Source: Myxococcales bacterium
Lineage (GTDB): Bacteria > Myxococcota > B64-G9
Direction: 5' to 3'
Length of the DNA: 64,000 bases
NCBI GenBank assembly: GCA_012798435.1
Contig: JAAZNF010000043.1
Span: 16,016-80,015 of the forward strand
Made by a program: the position numbers and the translations under genes. The number at the start of each line of letters is the position of its first letter. Within the stretch, counting starts at the first letter, position 1. The notes below the pieces were generated by a model, which saw only the letters and a list, made by a program, of their open reading frames with translations, was not told the DNA's origin and did no database searches. Of the stretch, positions 25,922-33,601 are shown piece after piece.

Positions 25922-26587
25922 CTACCCGCTCAAGGTCCCGGCGAGCACGCGCTCGGCGAAGTCCAGGATGCTCGAGACGGTCTCGACGCCGGGGAAGCGC
26001 TCGAGGAACTGCTCGCGCGAGAAGATGCCCACCATGCCCACGAAGGGCACCTTGCAGGAAGCGGCCCGCTCGCCGTCCTTGAGCGAGTCGCCACAGTAGA
26101 GGATCTCCGCGCTCGTTACCCCGAACGCCTGCTGGATGCGCTCGAAGTGCGGCCGGCCCTTCTCGAGGCCCTGGCCGTCGAACCCCAGCGAAAGGTCCAT
26201 GGGCATGGCGGGGTTTTCCGAAAGCCACCTATCGAGCAGGTGCTGGAAGTTGTTCGAGGAGACGGCCAGCTTGATCCCGGCGCCACGCAGCAGGCCCAGA
26301 CCCCGGATGGTCTTCTCTTCGGGGGCGCAGGAAAAAAGCCCCTCGGTCTTTCGGGCCTCGAACTCCGCCGCGCAGGCCTCGTTCTTGGGGCTTTGGGGCC
26401 GGATGATCTCGAGCTGCTGGAAGAAGGGGATGCCCGAGGTCGCCAGGTACTGGCGGTGGCCCTCCTCGAAGGGGATGCCGTGGTGCTTGCGCATGACGTC
26501 GGCGGCGATCTTGGCGTAGCCCCACATGGTGTCGATGAGGGTACCGTCGAAGTCGAAGGCGCACACCTTGGGTCGCGCGCGGGGCAA
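25922..26587 (-). CDS. HAD-superfamily phosphatase
   Basis: A 221-residue haloacid dehalogenase-like hydrolase of the phosphoglycolate phosphatase type. Motif I is DFDGTLID (nucleophile Asp near residue 12), motif II is the VSSNN segment, motif III Lys is in LEKGRPHFERI, and motif IV is CGDSLKDGE. A helical cap lies at about 20-85. The start is TTG at 26587, 10 bp after the inositol-phosphate cytidylyltransferase gene, behind a weak AAGAGA; the tight linkage is the main hint to substrate. In the di-inositol phosphate pathway a phosphatase removes the last phosphate, so this is the natural candidate; nucleotide or sugar phosphates are alternatives. Confidence 0.85.
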   Translation of the reverse strand: MPRARPKVCAFDFDGTLIDTMWGYAKIAADVMRKHHGIPFEEGHRQYLATSGIPFFQQLEIIRPQSPKNEACAAEFEARKTEGLFSCAPEEKTIRGLGLLRGAGIKLAVSSNNFQHLLDRWLSENPAMPMDLSLGFDGQGLEKGRPHFERIQQAFGVTSAEILYCGDSLKDGERAASCKVPFVGMVGIFSREQFLERFPGVETVSSILDFAERVLAGTLSG

Positions 26588-26597
26588 GGGCGTCTCT

Positions 26598-27335
26598 TCA
26601 GTCGCGAGCGGGCTGGGCGGCCAGCCATTCCTCGGCGTGTCCGAGCATGGCCGGGGTGTCCACGTCCTGCCAGAAGAGGTCCCCGATGTCCACCACCCGG
26701 GCCCGCCCTTCCCGCGCCATGGCGCGCACCGCGTCCGACAAGCTGCAGTCTCCGTTCACCATGGCGCTCTCGAGGAAGGAAAACACCGCCGGCGGACACA
26801 CGAAGAGCCCGGTGTCCACCGCGTCGAACTCCAAGAGTTGCTTGCCGATGTCCACGATGCGGCCGTCGCGCGTCCTCACCTTGGTGGCGTCATCCATGTC
26901 GAAGATGCTCCCGAGCTTGCGATCCACCGCCAGGTACAGGCTGTCTTCCTGGATGGCTCCGGCCGCCAACGTGCGAACCATCTGTGCCGCGTACAGGTGA
27001 TCCGACATGGACAGGAAGAAACGGCCGTCCAGCTTGCCGCGCGCTTGGTACAACGACACACCGTTGCTCTTCTTCCATTCCGGGTTATCAACGAAGTCGA
27101 GGCGCAACCCCTTCGGGCATGCCGCCTGGATCCCGGGCACCGTTTCTTCTCTGGCGAATCCAACCACCACGAACATCTCCTCCACGCCGGCCTGGTGCAA
27201 CGCGCGCATCGCCCAGCCGATGAGCGGCCGCCCGCGTAACGGATACAGCGGTTTGGGGTAGTCCTGATCGTCTCGCCGCAGGCGAGTCCCCTGCCCCGCG
27301 GCCAGGATCACGGCTTGCCGAATGTTCGATGTCAT
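26598..27335 (-). CDS. Probable CTP:inositol-1-phosphate cytidylyltransferase
   Basis: A 245-residue nucleotidyltransferase. It has the signature LAAGQGTRLRRDDQDYPKP, then LSMSDHLY, DMDDATKV, VDIGKQLLEFDAVDTGLF. The SDHxY, D(I/M)D(E/D)ATKV and DIGK..(W/F)DA(I/V)DTG(F/L)F segments match, as I recall them, the cytidylyltransferase half of the bifunctional IPCT/DIPPS proteins of Archaeoglobus and Thermotoga, so CDP-inositol synthesis is preferred over sugar-nucleotide synthesis. Context agrees: a CDP-alcohol phosphotransferase gene precedes it by 73 bp and a myo-inositol-1-phosphate synthase lies 2 kb away. The start at 27335 gives MTSNIRQ; a longer N-terminus is not family-like. Confidence 0.8.
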   Translation of the reverse strand: MTSNIRQAVILAAGQGTRLRRDDQDYPKPLYPLRGRPLIGWAMRALHQAGVEEMFVVVGFAREETVPGIQAACPKGLRLDFVDNPEWKKSNGVSLYQARGKLDGRFFLSMSDHLYAAQMVRTLAAGAIQEDSLYLAVDRKLGSIFDMDDATKVRTRDGRIVDIGKQLLEFDAVDTGLFVCPPAVFSFLESAMVNGDCSLSDAVRAMAREGRARVVDIGDLFWQDVDTPAMLGHAEEWLAAQPARD

Positions 27336-27408
27336 GGCGTCTTTTCCTCGTTCGGTCTGCAAACGATACCACCGGCGAGTTGCGATTCGCAAAAGATCGT
27401 CGCGGGCA

Positions 27409-28173
27409 TCAGCCGGGCTTCTGATCGAGCCTTCGCATCTGCACGCCCCGCCACACCAGCGTGCCCAGCAGCCCAGCCACGCGTGTCCCGGCCAAGAGGT
27501 AGAGCATCCAGTCCAACCGCCCGACGATCAGCGCGATGCCCACCCAGAAGAAGTAGTCCACCTCCTCGAACAGGAAGATGCGCAGCAAGGAGTCGAAGAA
27601 CCACACCACCCACTGGCCGGCGGTGCGCTGCGGCACCTTGTGCCTGTCGGCCGCGCCGGGGACGGGCGCGTTGCCCTGGACGCGCAGCCGCTGCGTCTCC
27701 ACCAGCCACTTGCTGTAGCCGCCGATGGTCTCGGCGATGACCAGGACCGCGGCCACGACGATGAGGTGCGGATCGTCCGGCTGGGCGCGGTAGGCGAGCC
27801 AGCCGAGGCTGAGGAACATGGCCGAGATGCCCAGGTAGTCCGAGATCTTGTCGTAATAGAACCCGAAACGGGTACCGCAATCGCGGTAGCGCGCCAGCGT
27901 GCCATCCATGTTGTCGAACACGAGGTGCAGGTTGAGGAGGACGGCGGCCCAGATCCACTGGTCGAGCCACAAGCAGGCGATGCCGCCGGCCATGAACAGG
28001 TTGGCCACGCTGGTGAGCAGGTTGGGCGTCACCCAGGGGACGTCGGCCACAGGATAGAGCAACGCGATCGCCAGCGGCCTGGCGAACAGCCGCGCCCAGA
28101 AGTCGTGCGACTGCCAGTTGCGAAGCCTGGTGAACTTCGACGGTGGTACGGGTTGTGTTTGAACATCCGACAT
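27409..28173 (-). CDS. CDP-alcohol phosphotransferase (DIPPS-like or phospholipid synthase)
   Basis: A 254-residue integral membrane enzyme with the complete family signature: D87, D90-G91, A94-R95, G104, D108, D112. Several hydrophobic helices surround it (about 50-70, 73-88, 115-135, 140-160 and 200-240). It transfers a phosphoryl-alcohol from a CDP-linked donor. Beside a CDP-inositol-forming enzyme and an inositol-phosphate synthase, the likely reactions are CDP-inositol plus inositol phosphate to phosphorylated di-inositol phosphate, or an inositol phospholipid from a CDP-lipid. A conserved N-terminal WQSHDFWARLFARPLA stretch precedes the first helix. The start at 28173 has a good GGAGG site 7 nt upstream. 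Confidence 0.85.
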   Translation of the reverse strand: MSDVQTQPVPPSKFTRLRNWQSHDFWARLFARPLAIALLYPVADVPWVTPNLLTSVANLFMAGGIACLWLDQWIWAAVLLNLHLVFDNMDGTLARYRDCGTRFGFYYDKISDYLGISAMFLSLGWLAYRAQPDDPHLIVVAAVLVIAETIGGYSKWLVETQRLRVQGNAPVPGAADRHKVPQRTAGQWVVWFFDSLLRIFLFEEVDYFFWVGIALIVGRLDWMLYLLAGTRVAGLLGTLVWRGVQMRRLDQKPG

Positions 28174-28329
28174 GTCGGCACCTCCGCTCGGCATAGAAAG
28201 CTCACGAGCGCGGAAGGCAATTTCGTACATCTTGGTCAACAATGCAATCCATTCGCCTCATCGCGTCATCGGATGGACGAGCGGCTAAAAAACCTTGATT
28301 AGAGGCACGGCATTTGCTAGATATTTGTC

Positions 28330-29088
28330 ATGAAAAACAACCTGTTGCACTCATTCTTCAAAAAACTACGGTTCAAAGGGTACACCAACAATTTCAGGAG
28401 ACGGGAGGAGTGCGAGACGCTGATTGGATGGCTCGGGGCCTGCCGGGGTGAGCGCATCCTGGACATCGGCTGTGGCAACGGAGATCTGGACTATCGCATC
28501 TCAAAGACCGGCGCTTACGTCGTCGGGATCGATGTCAACCGCGACACCTTGGCGGTTGCAAATGCCGCGAACGTCACCGATCGGACCGAGTTTCTCCATA
28601 TGAACGCGCAGACGTTGGATTTCCCGGACCGGTCGTTCGACAAGGCCATCAGCTTCTGCGTCATCGAGCACTTCGAACACGAAGACAAGGCTCTCTCGGA
28701 GATTGCGCGGGTACTCAAGCCGGGAGGGCTGTTCGTGTTCTCGGCCGACAGCCTCTCCAATCCAGAGGTCACCGGCGAAGAACGCGCGCTCCACCGGACC
28801 CGGTATTCCGTAAACACCTTTTACACGCGCGAGAGCGCGATCCGGAAGTTGCACTCCGCCGGCTTCGACGTTGTCCGCGCACGGTACATCCTGACCCACC
28901 CAATCTCCCTCTGGCTCGCGAGGATGACCTGGAAGATGGACGATCTGCGACAGGGGACGGACTTCGTCGCCGACGCCGGGCACTTCGTGGCCAATTTCCT
29001 CGGGTTGACCGTCGCCAACCTCGCGGAGAAGGTCGGCCGGCGCGAGGACAGCGGACTGACCCTGCTGGTCATGGCCAGGAAGCGCTGA
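28330..29088 (+). CDS. Class I SAM-dependent methyltransferase
   Basis: A 252-residue Rossmann methyltransferase: motif I LDIGCGNGDLD (about 40-50), VGIDVN acidic end of strand 2, and the SFCVIEHFEHEDKALSEI and LKPGGLFVFSA segments typical of UbiE/Ubi-type small-molecule or lipid methylases. The N-terminus is Lys/Phe-rich and the first 150 bp are clearly less GC-rich than the neighbours, hinting at a separate history. It is the only plus-strand gene inside the inositol cluster. Its 3' end runs into a kinase-like remnant. Substrate unknown. Confidence 0.85.
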   Translation: MKNNLLHSFFKKLRFKGYTNNFRRREECETLIGWLGACRGERILDIGCGNGDLDYRISKTGAYVVGIDVNRDTLAVANAANVTDRTEFLHMNAQTLDFPDRSFDKAISFCVIEHFEHEDKALSEIARVLKPGGLFVFSADSLSNPEVTGEERALHRTRYSVNTFYTRESAIRKLHSAGFDVVRARYILTHPISLWLARMTWKMDDLRQGTDFVADAGHFVANFLGLTVANLAEKVGRREDSGLTLLVMARKR

Positions 29089-29260
29089 ACGAGAAGTCGC
29101 TGAGTCGTCCCTGCACGCGCTCGCCCGGGGGGATGATCTCGCCGCGTGCGGGCGGCTCGCGGCCGCGGCCGCCTCCATCGTCATCGAGGGCCGCGGCGGA
29201 ACCGAGCTGTGTCGCCTCGGTGAAGCTCGCCTTCGGGCAAAGAACATCTCTGTCAGATGA
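29084..29260 (+). pseudogene. C-terminal remnant of a PfkB-family sugar kinase
   Basis: An open stretch without its own start, overlapping the end of the methyltransferase gene in another frame and ending at TGA 29258-29260. Its translation includes HALARGDDLAACGRLAA, then AASIVIEGRGGTE and LGEARLRAKN, which looks like the last helix and strand of PfkB/ribokinase carbohydrate kinases. No ATP-binding DTxGAGD motif is present, so the gene has lost its main part. This could be the scar of an insertion or deletion that placed the methyltransferase here. The call rests on a short match. Confidence 0.45.
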
Positions 29261-29343
29261 AAAACATGATTCATGTCAGATTGCAGACAGATAAGTGTAT
29301 GTTCTTGCTAAAAAAAGAACATTGACAAAAATGTGCTATTTCT

Positions 29344-29368
29344 CGTCATTTTGCCGTGCAAAATGACG
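29344..29368. terminator. Strong hairpin downstream of the inositol-phosphate synthase gene
   Basis: CGTCATTTTGC and GCAAAATGACG form a perfect 11-bp stem with a 3-nt loop, 46 bp after the stop of the synthase gene (minus strand). A second hairpin, TGTTCTT/AAGAACA, lies at 29300-29321. The 325-bp gap 29089-29414 otherwise holds the kinase remnant and an AT-rich stretch. Confidence 0.6.
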
Positions 29369-29414
29369 ACGAGGCATCCCAGATTCGCGGGAGAAGCGGG
29401 GGGGCGAGCAGAAA

Positions 29415-30746
29415 TCAGAAGTTGTAGTACTCGTTGCCCAGGTGGGTGATGAGCGACTCGCCCTTGAGGTAGCGCAGGGTGTTCTTGAACTTCATGAGCT
29501 GGATGAAGAGGTCGTGCTCGGGGTACAGCCCCGGCGCGGTCATGGGGCTCTTGTAGAAGAACGACAGCCACTCCTGGATGCCCTTGAGGCCGGCGCGCTG
29601 GGCGAGGTCGGAGAAGATGGCCAGATCCAGCACCACCGGCGCGGCCAGGATGCTGTCGCGGCACAGGAAGTTCACCTTGATCTGCATGGGGTAGCCGAGC
29701 CAGCCGAAGATGTCGATGTTGTCCCACGCCTCCTTGGCGTCGCCGCGCGGCGGGTAATAGTTGATGCGGACTTTGTGGTAGAAGTTGCCGTACAGCTCGG
29801 GGTAGGCCTCCGGCTGGAGGATGTACTCGAGCGAGCCGAGTTTGCTCACTTCCTTGGTCTTGAACGAATCGGGGTTGTCCAGCACCTCGCCGTCGCGGTT
29901 GCCCAGGATGTTGGTGGAGAACCAGCCCGCCAGGCCTAGCAGGCGCGCCTTCATCCCCGGGGCCAGGATGGTCTTCATCAGGGTCTGGCCGGTCTTGAAG
30001 TCCTTGCCCGAGATGGGCGCGCCGGTCTTGTCGGCCAGCTCCCACATGGCCGGGATGTCCACGGTGAGCCCGGGGGCGCCGTTGTTGAAGGGGACGCCGA
30101 GCCGGAGCGCGGCGTAGGCGTACACCATGCTGGGGGCGATGTCCGGATCGTTGTTGCGCAACCCCTTCTCGAAGGCGGCCAGCGAGCGGTGGACGGGCTT
30201 CGCCTGGATGTATTTCTCCGTGGAGGCGCACCACACCACCACGGCCCGGTCGCACTTCTCGCGCTTCATAAACCCCTCGATGTCGCGCATCAGGGCTTCG
30301 GCCTTGGCCATGAGGCTCTTTTGCAACTTTACGTTGGAGATGTCGCCCTTGAGGTTCTTGATATAGCGGCCGTCGAAGACCGCGCTCATGGGCTTGATCT
30401 TCTTCAGGAAGGGCTTGATGGCGTCGATGTGGTCGCGGCTCAGCACCTCGGCCTTGCGGGCGGCCAGGTAGGCGTCGTCGTGGTAGGGGTCCCAGGCGCC
30501 GAAGCGCAGGTCCTCGAGGCGAGCCAGCGGCACGAACTGCCGGATGAGGGGGTTCTTCTTGTCGGTGCGCTTTCCCAGCCGGATGCGGCCCATCTGCGAG
30601 AGCGAGCCGAAGGGCTTGGCGATCTTTTGCCGCGCGAGCTCAACCCCGGCCATGAAGGTGGTAGCCACCGCCCCGAGTCCGGGGGTGAGGACAGCCAAGC
30701 GGCCCTTGGCGGGGGCGATGCGGACTCTTTCCTGACGGTTCGGCAT
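29415..30746 (-). CDS. ino1: myo-Inositol-1-phosphate synthase
   Basis: A 443-residue NAD-dependent enzyme that converts glucose 6-phosphate to L-myo-inositol 1-phosphate. N-terminal NAD site TPGLGAVATT (about 20-29); conserved segments include VVVWCASTEKY, SMVYAYAALRLGVPFNNGAPG, GKDFKTGQTLMKT, GWFSTNILGNRDGEVLD and KVNFLCRDSILAAPVVLDLA, all core to the Ino1 family (the last holds active-site lysines). Start at 30746 has a GGAGGA ribosome site; upstream in-frame codons overlap the neighbouring gene. It has its own promoter and terminator. The product feeds the cytidylyltransferase and CDP-alcohol phosphotransferase encoded 2 kb away. Confidence 0.95.
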   Translation of the reverse strand: MPNRQERVRIAPAKGRLAVLTPGLGAVATTFMAGVELARQKIAKPFGSLSQMGRIRLGKRTDKKNPLIRQFVPLARLEDLRFGAWDPYHDDAYLAARKAEVLSRDHIDAIKPFLKKIKPMSAVFDGRYIKNLKGDISNVKLQKSLMAKAEALMRDIEGFMKREKCDRAVVVWCASTEKYIQAKPVHRSLAAFEKGLRNNDPDIAPSMVYAYAALRLGVPFNNGAPGLTVDIPAMWELADKTGAPISGKDFKTGQTLMKTILAPGMKARLLGLAGWFSTNILGNRDGEVLDNPDSFKTKEVSKLGSLEYILQPEAYPELYGNFYHKVRINYYPPRGDAKEAWDNIDIFGWLGYPMQIKVNFLCRDSILAAPVVLDLAIFSDLAQRAGLKGIQEWLSFFYKSPMTAPGLYPEHDLFIQLMKFKNTLRYLKGESLITHLGNEYYNF

Positions 30747-30777
30747 AGGATTCCTCCTGGGGTGAAAAGTCGGCGCC

Positions 30778-30806
30778 ATCATCCGCGCCTTGCGCCGGGT
30801 TGTCAA
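30778..30806 (-). promoter_or_regulatory. Promoter of the inositol-phosphate synthase gene
   Basis: Minus-strand TTGACA at 30806-30801, overlapping the stop region of the pseudouridine synthase gene, then a 17-nt spacer and GATGAT at 30783-30778. Start codon is 31 bp downstream. The -35 is perfect, the -10 moderate. Confidence 0.45.
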
Positions 30807-31759
30807 CGGCAATGTGCGGCTCCGGCGAGCAGGGCGCAGAGGTCCTCCGGCAGCGGGGCCTCCAGGCGCAAGTTCGCGCCGGTGGCTGGGTGGGCGAGTT
30901 CGAGGATGTTCGCGTGCAGGGCCTGGCGGGTGTGGCCCAGGCGCATAAGATCCGCCTCGCCGAGCCGATCGCGGATCATGGCGAGATACGGTCTTCCGTC
31001 CTCCAGGTACAGCTTGTCGCCCAGCACCGGGTGCCCGGCGGAAAGGAGGTGCAGCCGGATCTGGTGCTGCCGGCCGGTGTGCGGCACCGCCCGCACCAGC
31101 GCCCGATCGGCGCGCCGCTCGAGCACCTCGAAGTCGGTGATGGCCTTCTGCCCGCGCTCCGGATCCACCTTCATGCGGCACAGGATGGGAAAGGACCGGT
31201 CCAGCGAAAGCGGCGCATCGACGCGGATGCGGTCCCAGGCGGGGGCGCCGCGCACCAGAGCCAGGTATTCTTTTTTCACCCGGCGCGAGGCGAAGGCGTC
31301 CATGAGGGCGCGCAGCAGCTCCGTCCCTTCAGCCAGCAGCAGCACCCCGCTGGTCTCGCGATCCAACCGGTGGGCGAGCTGGAGGTTCGGCCGGCCGAGT
31401 TCCTCGCGCAGCCGGGTGAGCACGGTGCGGGTGCGAAAGCCGCGCACCGGGTGCACCGGCGCCCCCGGGCCCTTGTCCACCGCCACCAGCCACTGGTCCT
31501 GGAAGATGATCCGGTAGCGCACTTCCACCGCGGGCTCGGGCCGCACCTCGCTGTGTACCACCACCACGTCGCCCGAGCGCAGCCGGTGCGACCAGCGTAG
31601 CGGCCGTCCCCCTCCATCGAACACGCAGCCCGAAAGGCGCTCGGTGAGCGAGGTGCGCGAGCGGCGAAACTTGTGCGACAGGAACACGTCCAGGCGCCGG
31701 CCGGCGTTCTCGGCGCCGACGGGGAAACGGAACTCGCCGACTTTCCTGGGTAGCGGCAT
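30803..31759 (-). CDS. RluA-family RNA pseudouridine synthase
   Basis: A 318-residue enzyme. An S4-like RNA-binding region is at the N-terminus (RRLDVFLSHKFRRSRTSL...RSGDVVVV, about 18-75). The catalytic domain has the family motif HRLDRETSG with the catalytic Asp at about residue 148, followed by KEYLALVRG and the C-terminal GRQHQIRLHL and GHPVLGDKLY. It isomerises uridine in rRNA or tRNA; RluA, RluC and RluD types cannot be told apart here. It sits 10 bp downstream of the acyl-CoA dehydrogenase fusion gene. Start at 31759 gives MPLPRKV; longer frames are arginine-rich shadow. Confidence 0.9.
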   Translation of the reverse strand: MPLPRKVGEFRFPVGAENAGRRLDVFLSHKFRRSRTSLTERLSGCVFDGGGRPLRWSHRLRSGDVVVVHSEVRPEPAVEVRYRIIFQDQWLVAVDKGPGAPVHPVRGFRTRTVLTRLREELGRPNLQLAHRLDRETSGVLLLAEGTELLRALMDAFASRRVKKEYLALVRGAPAWDRIRVDAPLSLDRSFPILCRMKVDPERGQKAITDFEVLERRADRALVRAVPHTGRQHQIRLHLLSAGHPVLGDKLYLEDGRPYLAMIRDRLGEADLMRLGHTRQALHANILELAHPATGANLRLEAPLPEDLCALLAGAAHCR

Positions 31760-31769
31760 GCGCCCCGGC

Positions 31770-33356
31770 TCAGGCGCGCATCGAAAGCTCGAGCGCGCGC
31801 GCGCAGGCACGCTCGACGAGGTCGGGAAAAGGAAACGTCTCGACGGACGGCGCGAGCGCGGGCGCGCCCGGGCGGGGCTCGGCGGCCAGCACGGCCGCGG
31901 CGGCCCCCAGCACAACCCGCCCGGCGCCGTCGGCCGGTCCGTTGAGAGCGCATACCAAAGGCTTTCCGAGTCGCCGCACAGATTCGCGCAACGCATCGAG
32001 TGCCGCGCCCTCGGGCCCGGAGGCGAAGGCGTCGCGCCCGAAGCCGGTGAGCACCGCGGCCCGGACACCGGCATCGGCGCGGCAGGCGGACAAGTGCCGC
32101 TCGAGCTCTCCACAGATCTTGTCGTCGAGGGTGTTTTTACGCAGGGGGTCGCGGATCTCGAGCACCGCGACCGCGCCGCGATCGCTTCGACGCACCAAAG
32201 GCAGCTCGAAGGGCCGGCCGGCCGCGGCCTGGCGCCGCAGGCACTCCGGCACCGGGAACGGCGGGTGCGCCGCCGCGTACTCCTCCACCAACCGCAGCGA
32301 CTCGCGGACTCCCAGCTCGTTCATGAAGGCGTACGGCGGCCGGATGTCGAGCGCGGCCCGCAGCAAGAGATCGTGGTCCGCGATGTCGATGATACCGGCG
32401 TCCAGGATGTGGCATACCAACCCGAAGTTCGCCCCGCGCAGCTTGCGCACGATCGTCTCCCGGCGCTCCGGCTCGACGTTCACCGTCTCGCCGCGGGCGG
32501 GCACGTCCCAGGGCTTTCCGAGCTCGAGCTGGCGCTTGAGGAGCGCCGGAGAGCGGAACCAGCCGCAAAAGCGCCGCCCGCACTCGGAAAGGCCGTGGTC
32601 GATGAGCGGGTTGCCGCCGGCCAGGTTCATGGCGGTGAACGAGCCCACGGTGGCGCCGAGGGCCTCGCGCGAGACGGCGTCCACCTCCTTCACCGTGCCC
32701 AGCCCTTCCTCCACGCACAGGGCGGCGGCCAAAAACTGTCCTTCGAAGATGGGATCCACCGCGTAGCCGTATCGGCTACCCACCCGGATGGGGAGCTTGC
32801 CGAGCCATTGGTAGAGGAGCAGCACGTCGCTGGCGAGGCCCGGGTCGGTCTTTGCGCCGGCGACGACCTCGACCATGGGGTTGCGCTCGGCCGGGAAGAA
32901 GTAGTGCACCACCAGGCCGCGCTCGGGGTGCGAAAGACCCAAAAACATCTCCTCCGGCGTGAGGTGGGACGAGTTCGAGATCAGCGCCGCTTCCGGCCCG
33001 AGCCGCCCGCGCAGATCGGCAAAGATCCGCCGCTTGAGCTCGAGGTTCTCCGAGGCCGCCTCGACCACCAGCCCGGCGCCGGCAAGCTCTTGGTAGTCGC
33101 TGGTGAAGCGGGTGAGCTCCCGCACGGCGGCCGCGGCCTCGGTGGAGAGGCGTTTGCCCTGCACGTCCTTCTCCAGCTTGCGCTCGAGCTTGGTTCGCCC
33201 TTGCGCGAGCGCCTGCTCCGACACGTCGACCACGGTGACCCGCACCCGGTACGGCCACAGCTCCCGGGCGAAATGCAGGGCGATGTCGGGGCCGATCTGG
33301 CCCGAGCCGATCACCCCCAGGTGAGACAGCGACAAGGAACGAAACTCAAGTGTCAC
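31770..33356 (-). CDS. 3-Hydroxyacyl-CoA dehydrogenase fused to a short crotonase-like tail
   Basis: A 528-residue fusion. The N-terminal NAD domain (GVIGSGQIGPDIA at about 14-26; acidic VVDVS) and the SNSSHL and VVHYFFPAERNPMVEVV segments are 3-hydroxyacyl-CoA dehydrogenase; the C-terminal dehydrogenase domains run to about 385. The last 140 residues are enoyl-CoA hydratase-like (VAVLEIRDPLRKNTLD, AAVLTGFGRDAFASG, CALNGPADGAGRVV) but stop after the first half of the crotonase fold, without the second catalytic Glu region. The order is opposite to FadB. GTG start at 33356 is backed by GGGGAGG. Likely beta-oxidation or its reverse; the hydratase part may be inactive. Confidence 0.85.
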   Translation of the reverse strand: MTLEFRSLSLSHLGVIGSGQIGPDIALHFARELWPYRVRVTVVDVSEQALAQGRTKLERKLEKDVQGKRLSTEAAAAVRELTRFTSDYQELAGAGLVVEAASENLELKRRIFADLRGRLGPEAALISNSSHLTPEEMFLGLSHPERGLVVHYFFPAERNPMVEVVAGAKTDPGLASDVLLLYQWLGKLPIRVGSRYGYAVDPIFEGQFLAAALCVEEGLGTVKEVDAVSREALGATVGSFTAMNLAGGNPLIDHGLSECGRRFCGWFRSPALLKRQLELGKPWDVPARGETVNVEPERRETIVRKLRGANFGLVCHILDAGIIDIADHDLLLRAALDIRPPYAFMNELGVRESLRLVEEYAAAHPPFPVPECLRRQAAAGRPFELPLVRRSDRGAVAVLEIRDPLRKNTLDDKICGELERHLSACRADAGVRAAVLTGFGRDAFASGPEGAALDALRESVRRLGKPLVCALNGPADGAGRVVLGAAAAVLAAEPRPGAPALAPSVETFPFPDLVERACARALELSMRA

Positions 33357-33462
33357 GACGCACCTCCCCGATCACAGGCCAACCATGCCTTTCGGGCAGG
33401 CCAGCGCACCTGGCTGCGTGGGCCCTCATCATCCCGCCACCAGGCGATCCGATGCCGCATCG

Positions 33463-33502
33463 CGCGCGAACGCGCTGGCCGTGTGGGCCCCGCGTTCGTG
33501 CG
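33463..33502. repeat. Hairpin element E, copy 1
   Basis: CGCGCGAACGCG and CGCGTTCGTGCG (one mismatch) flank a 16-nt loop, CTGGCCGTGTGGGCCC. The same stem with a closely related 16-nt loop occurs inverted at 56144-56181, and a decayed copy at about 36634. It lies in the 245-bp gap 33357-33601, where no gene is convincing. Confidence 0.6.
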
Positions 33503-33601
33503 ACGGGTCAAGAGATCGCCTCCGGCCCCACCGCAGGCGAACGTCACGGCAAACAGCAAGCGCTCCTTGGATGAGACCACCGTCCGCACGAGTTCGGGCC
33601 G

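Noticed and set aside
29323..29350. TTGACA at 29323 as a plus-strand promoter
   Set aside because: No plausible gene follows on the plus strand and no good -10 lies 17 nt on.
33353..33589. Minus-strand open frame of 78 codons in the gap before the fusion gene
   Set aside because: It overlaps the ribosome site of the dehydrogenase gene and the hairpin repeat E; no ribosome site of its own and Arg/Trp-rich translation.
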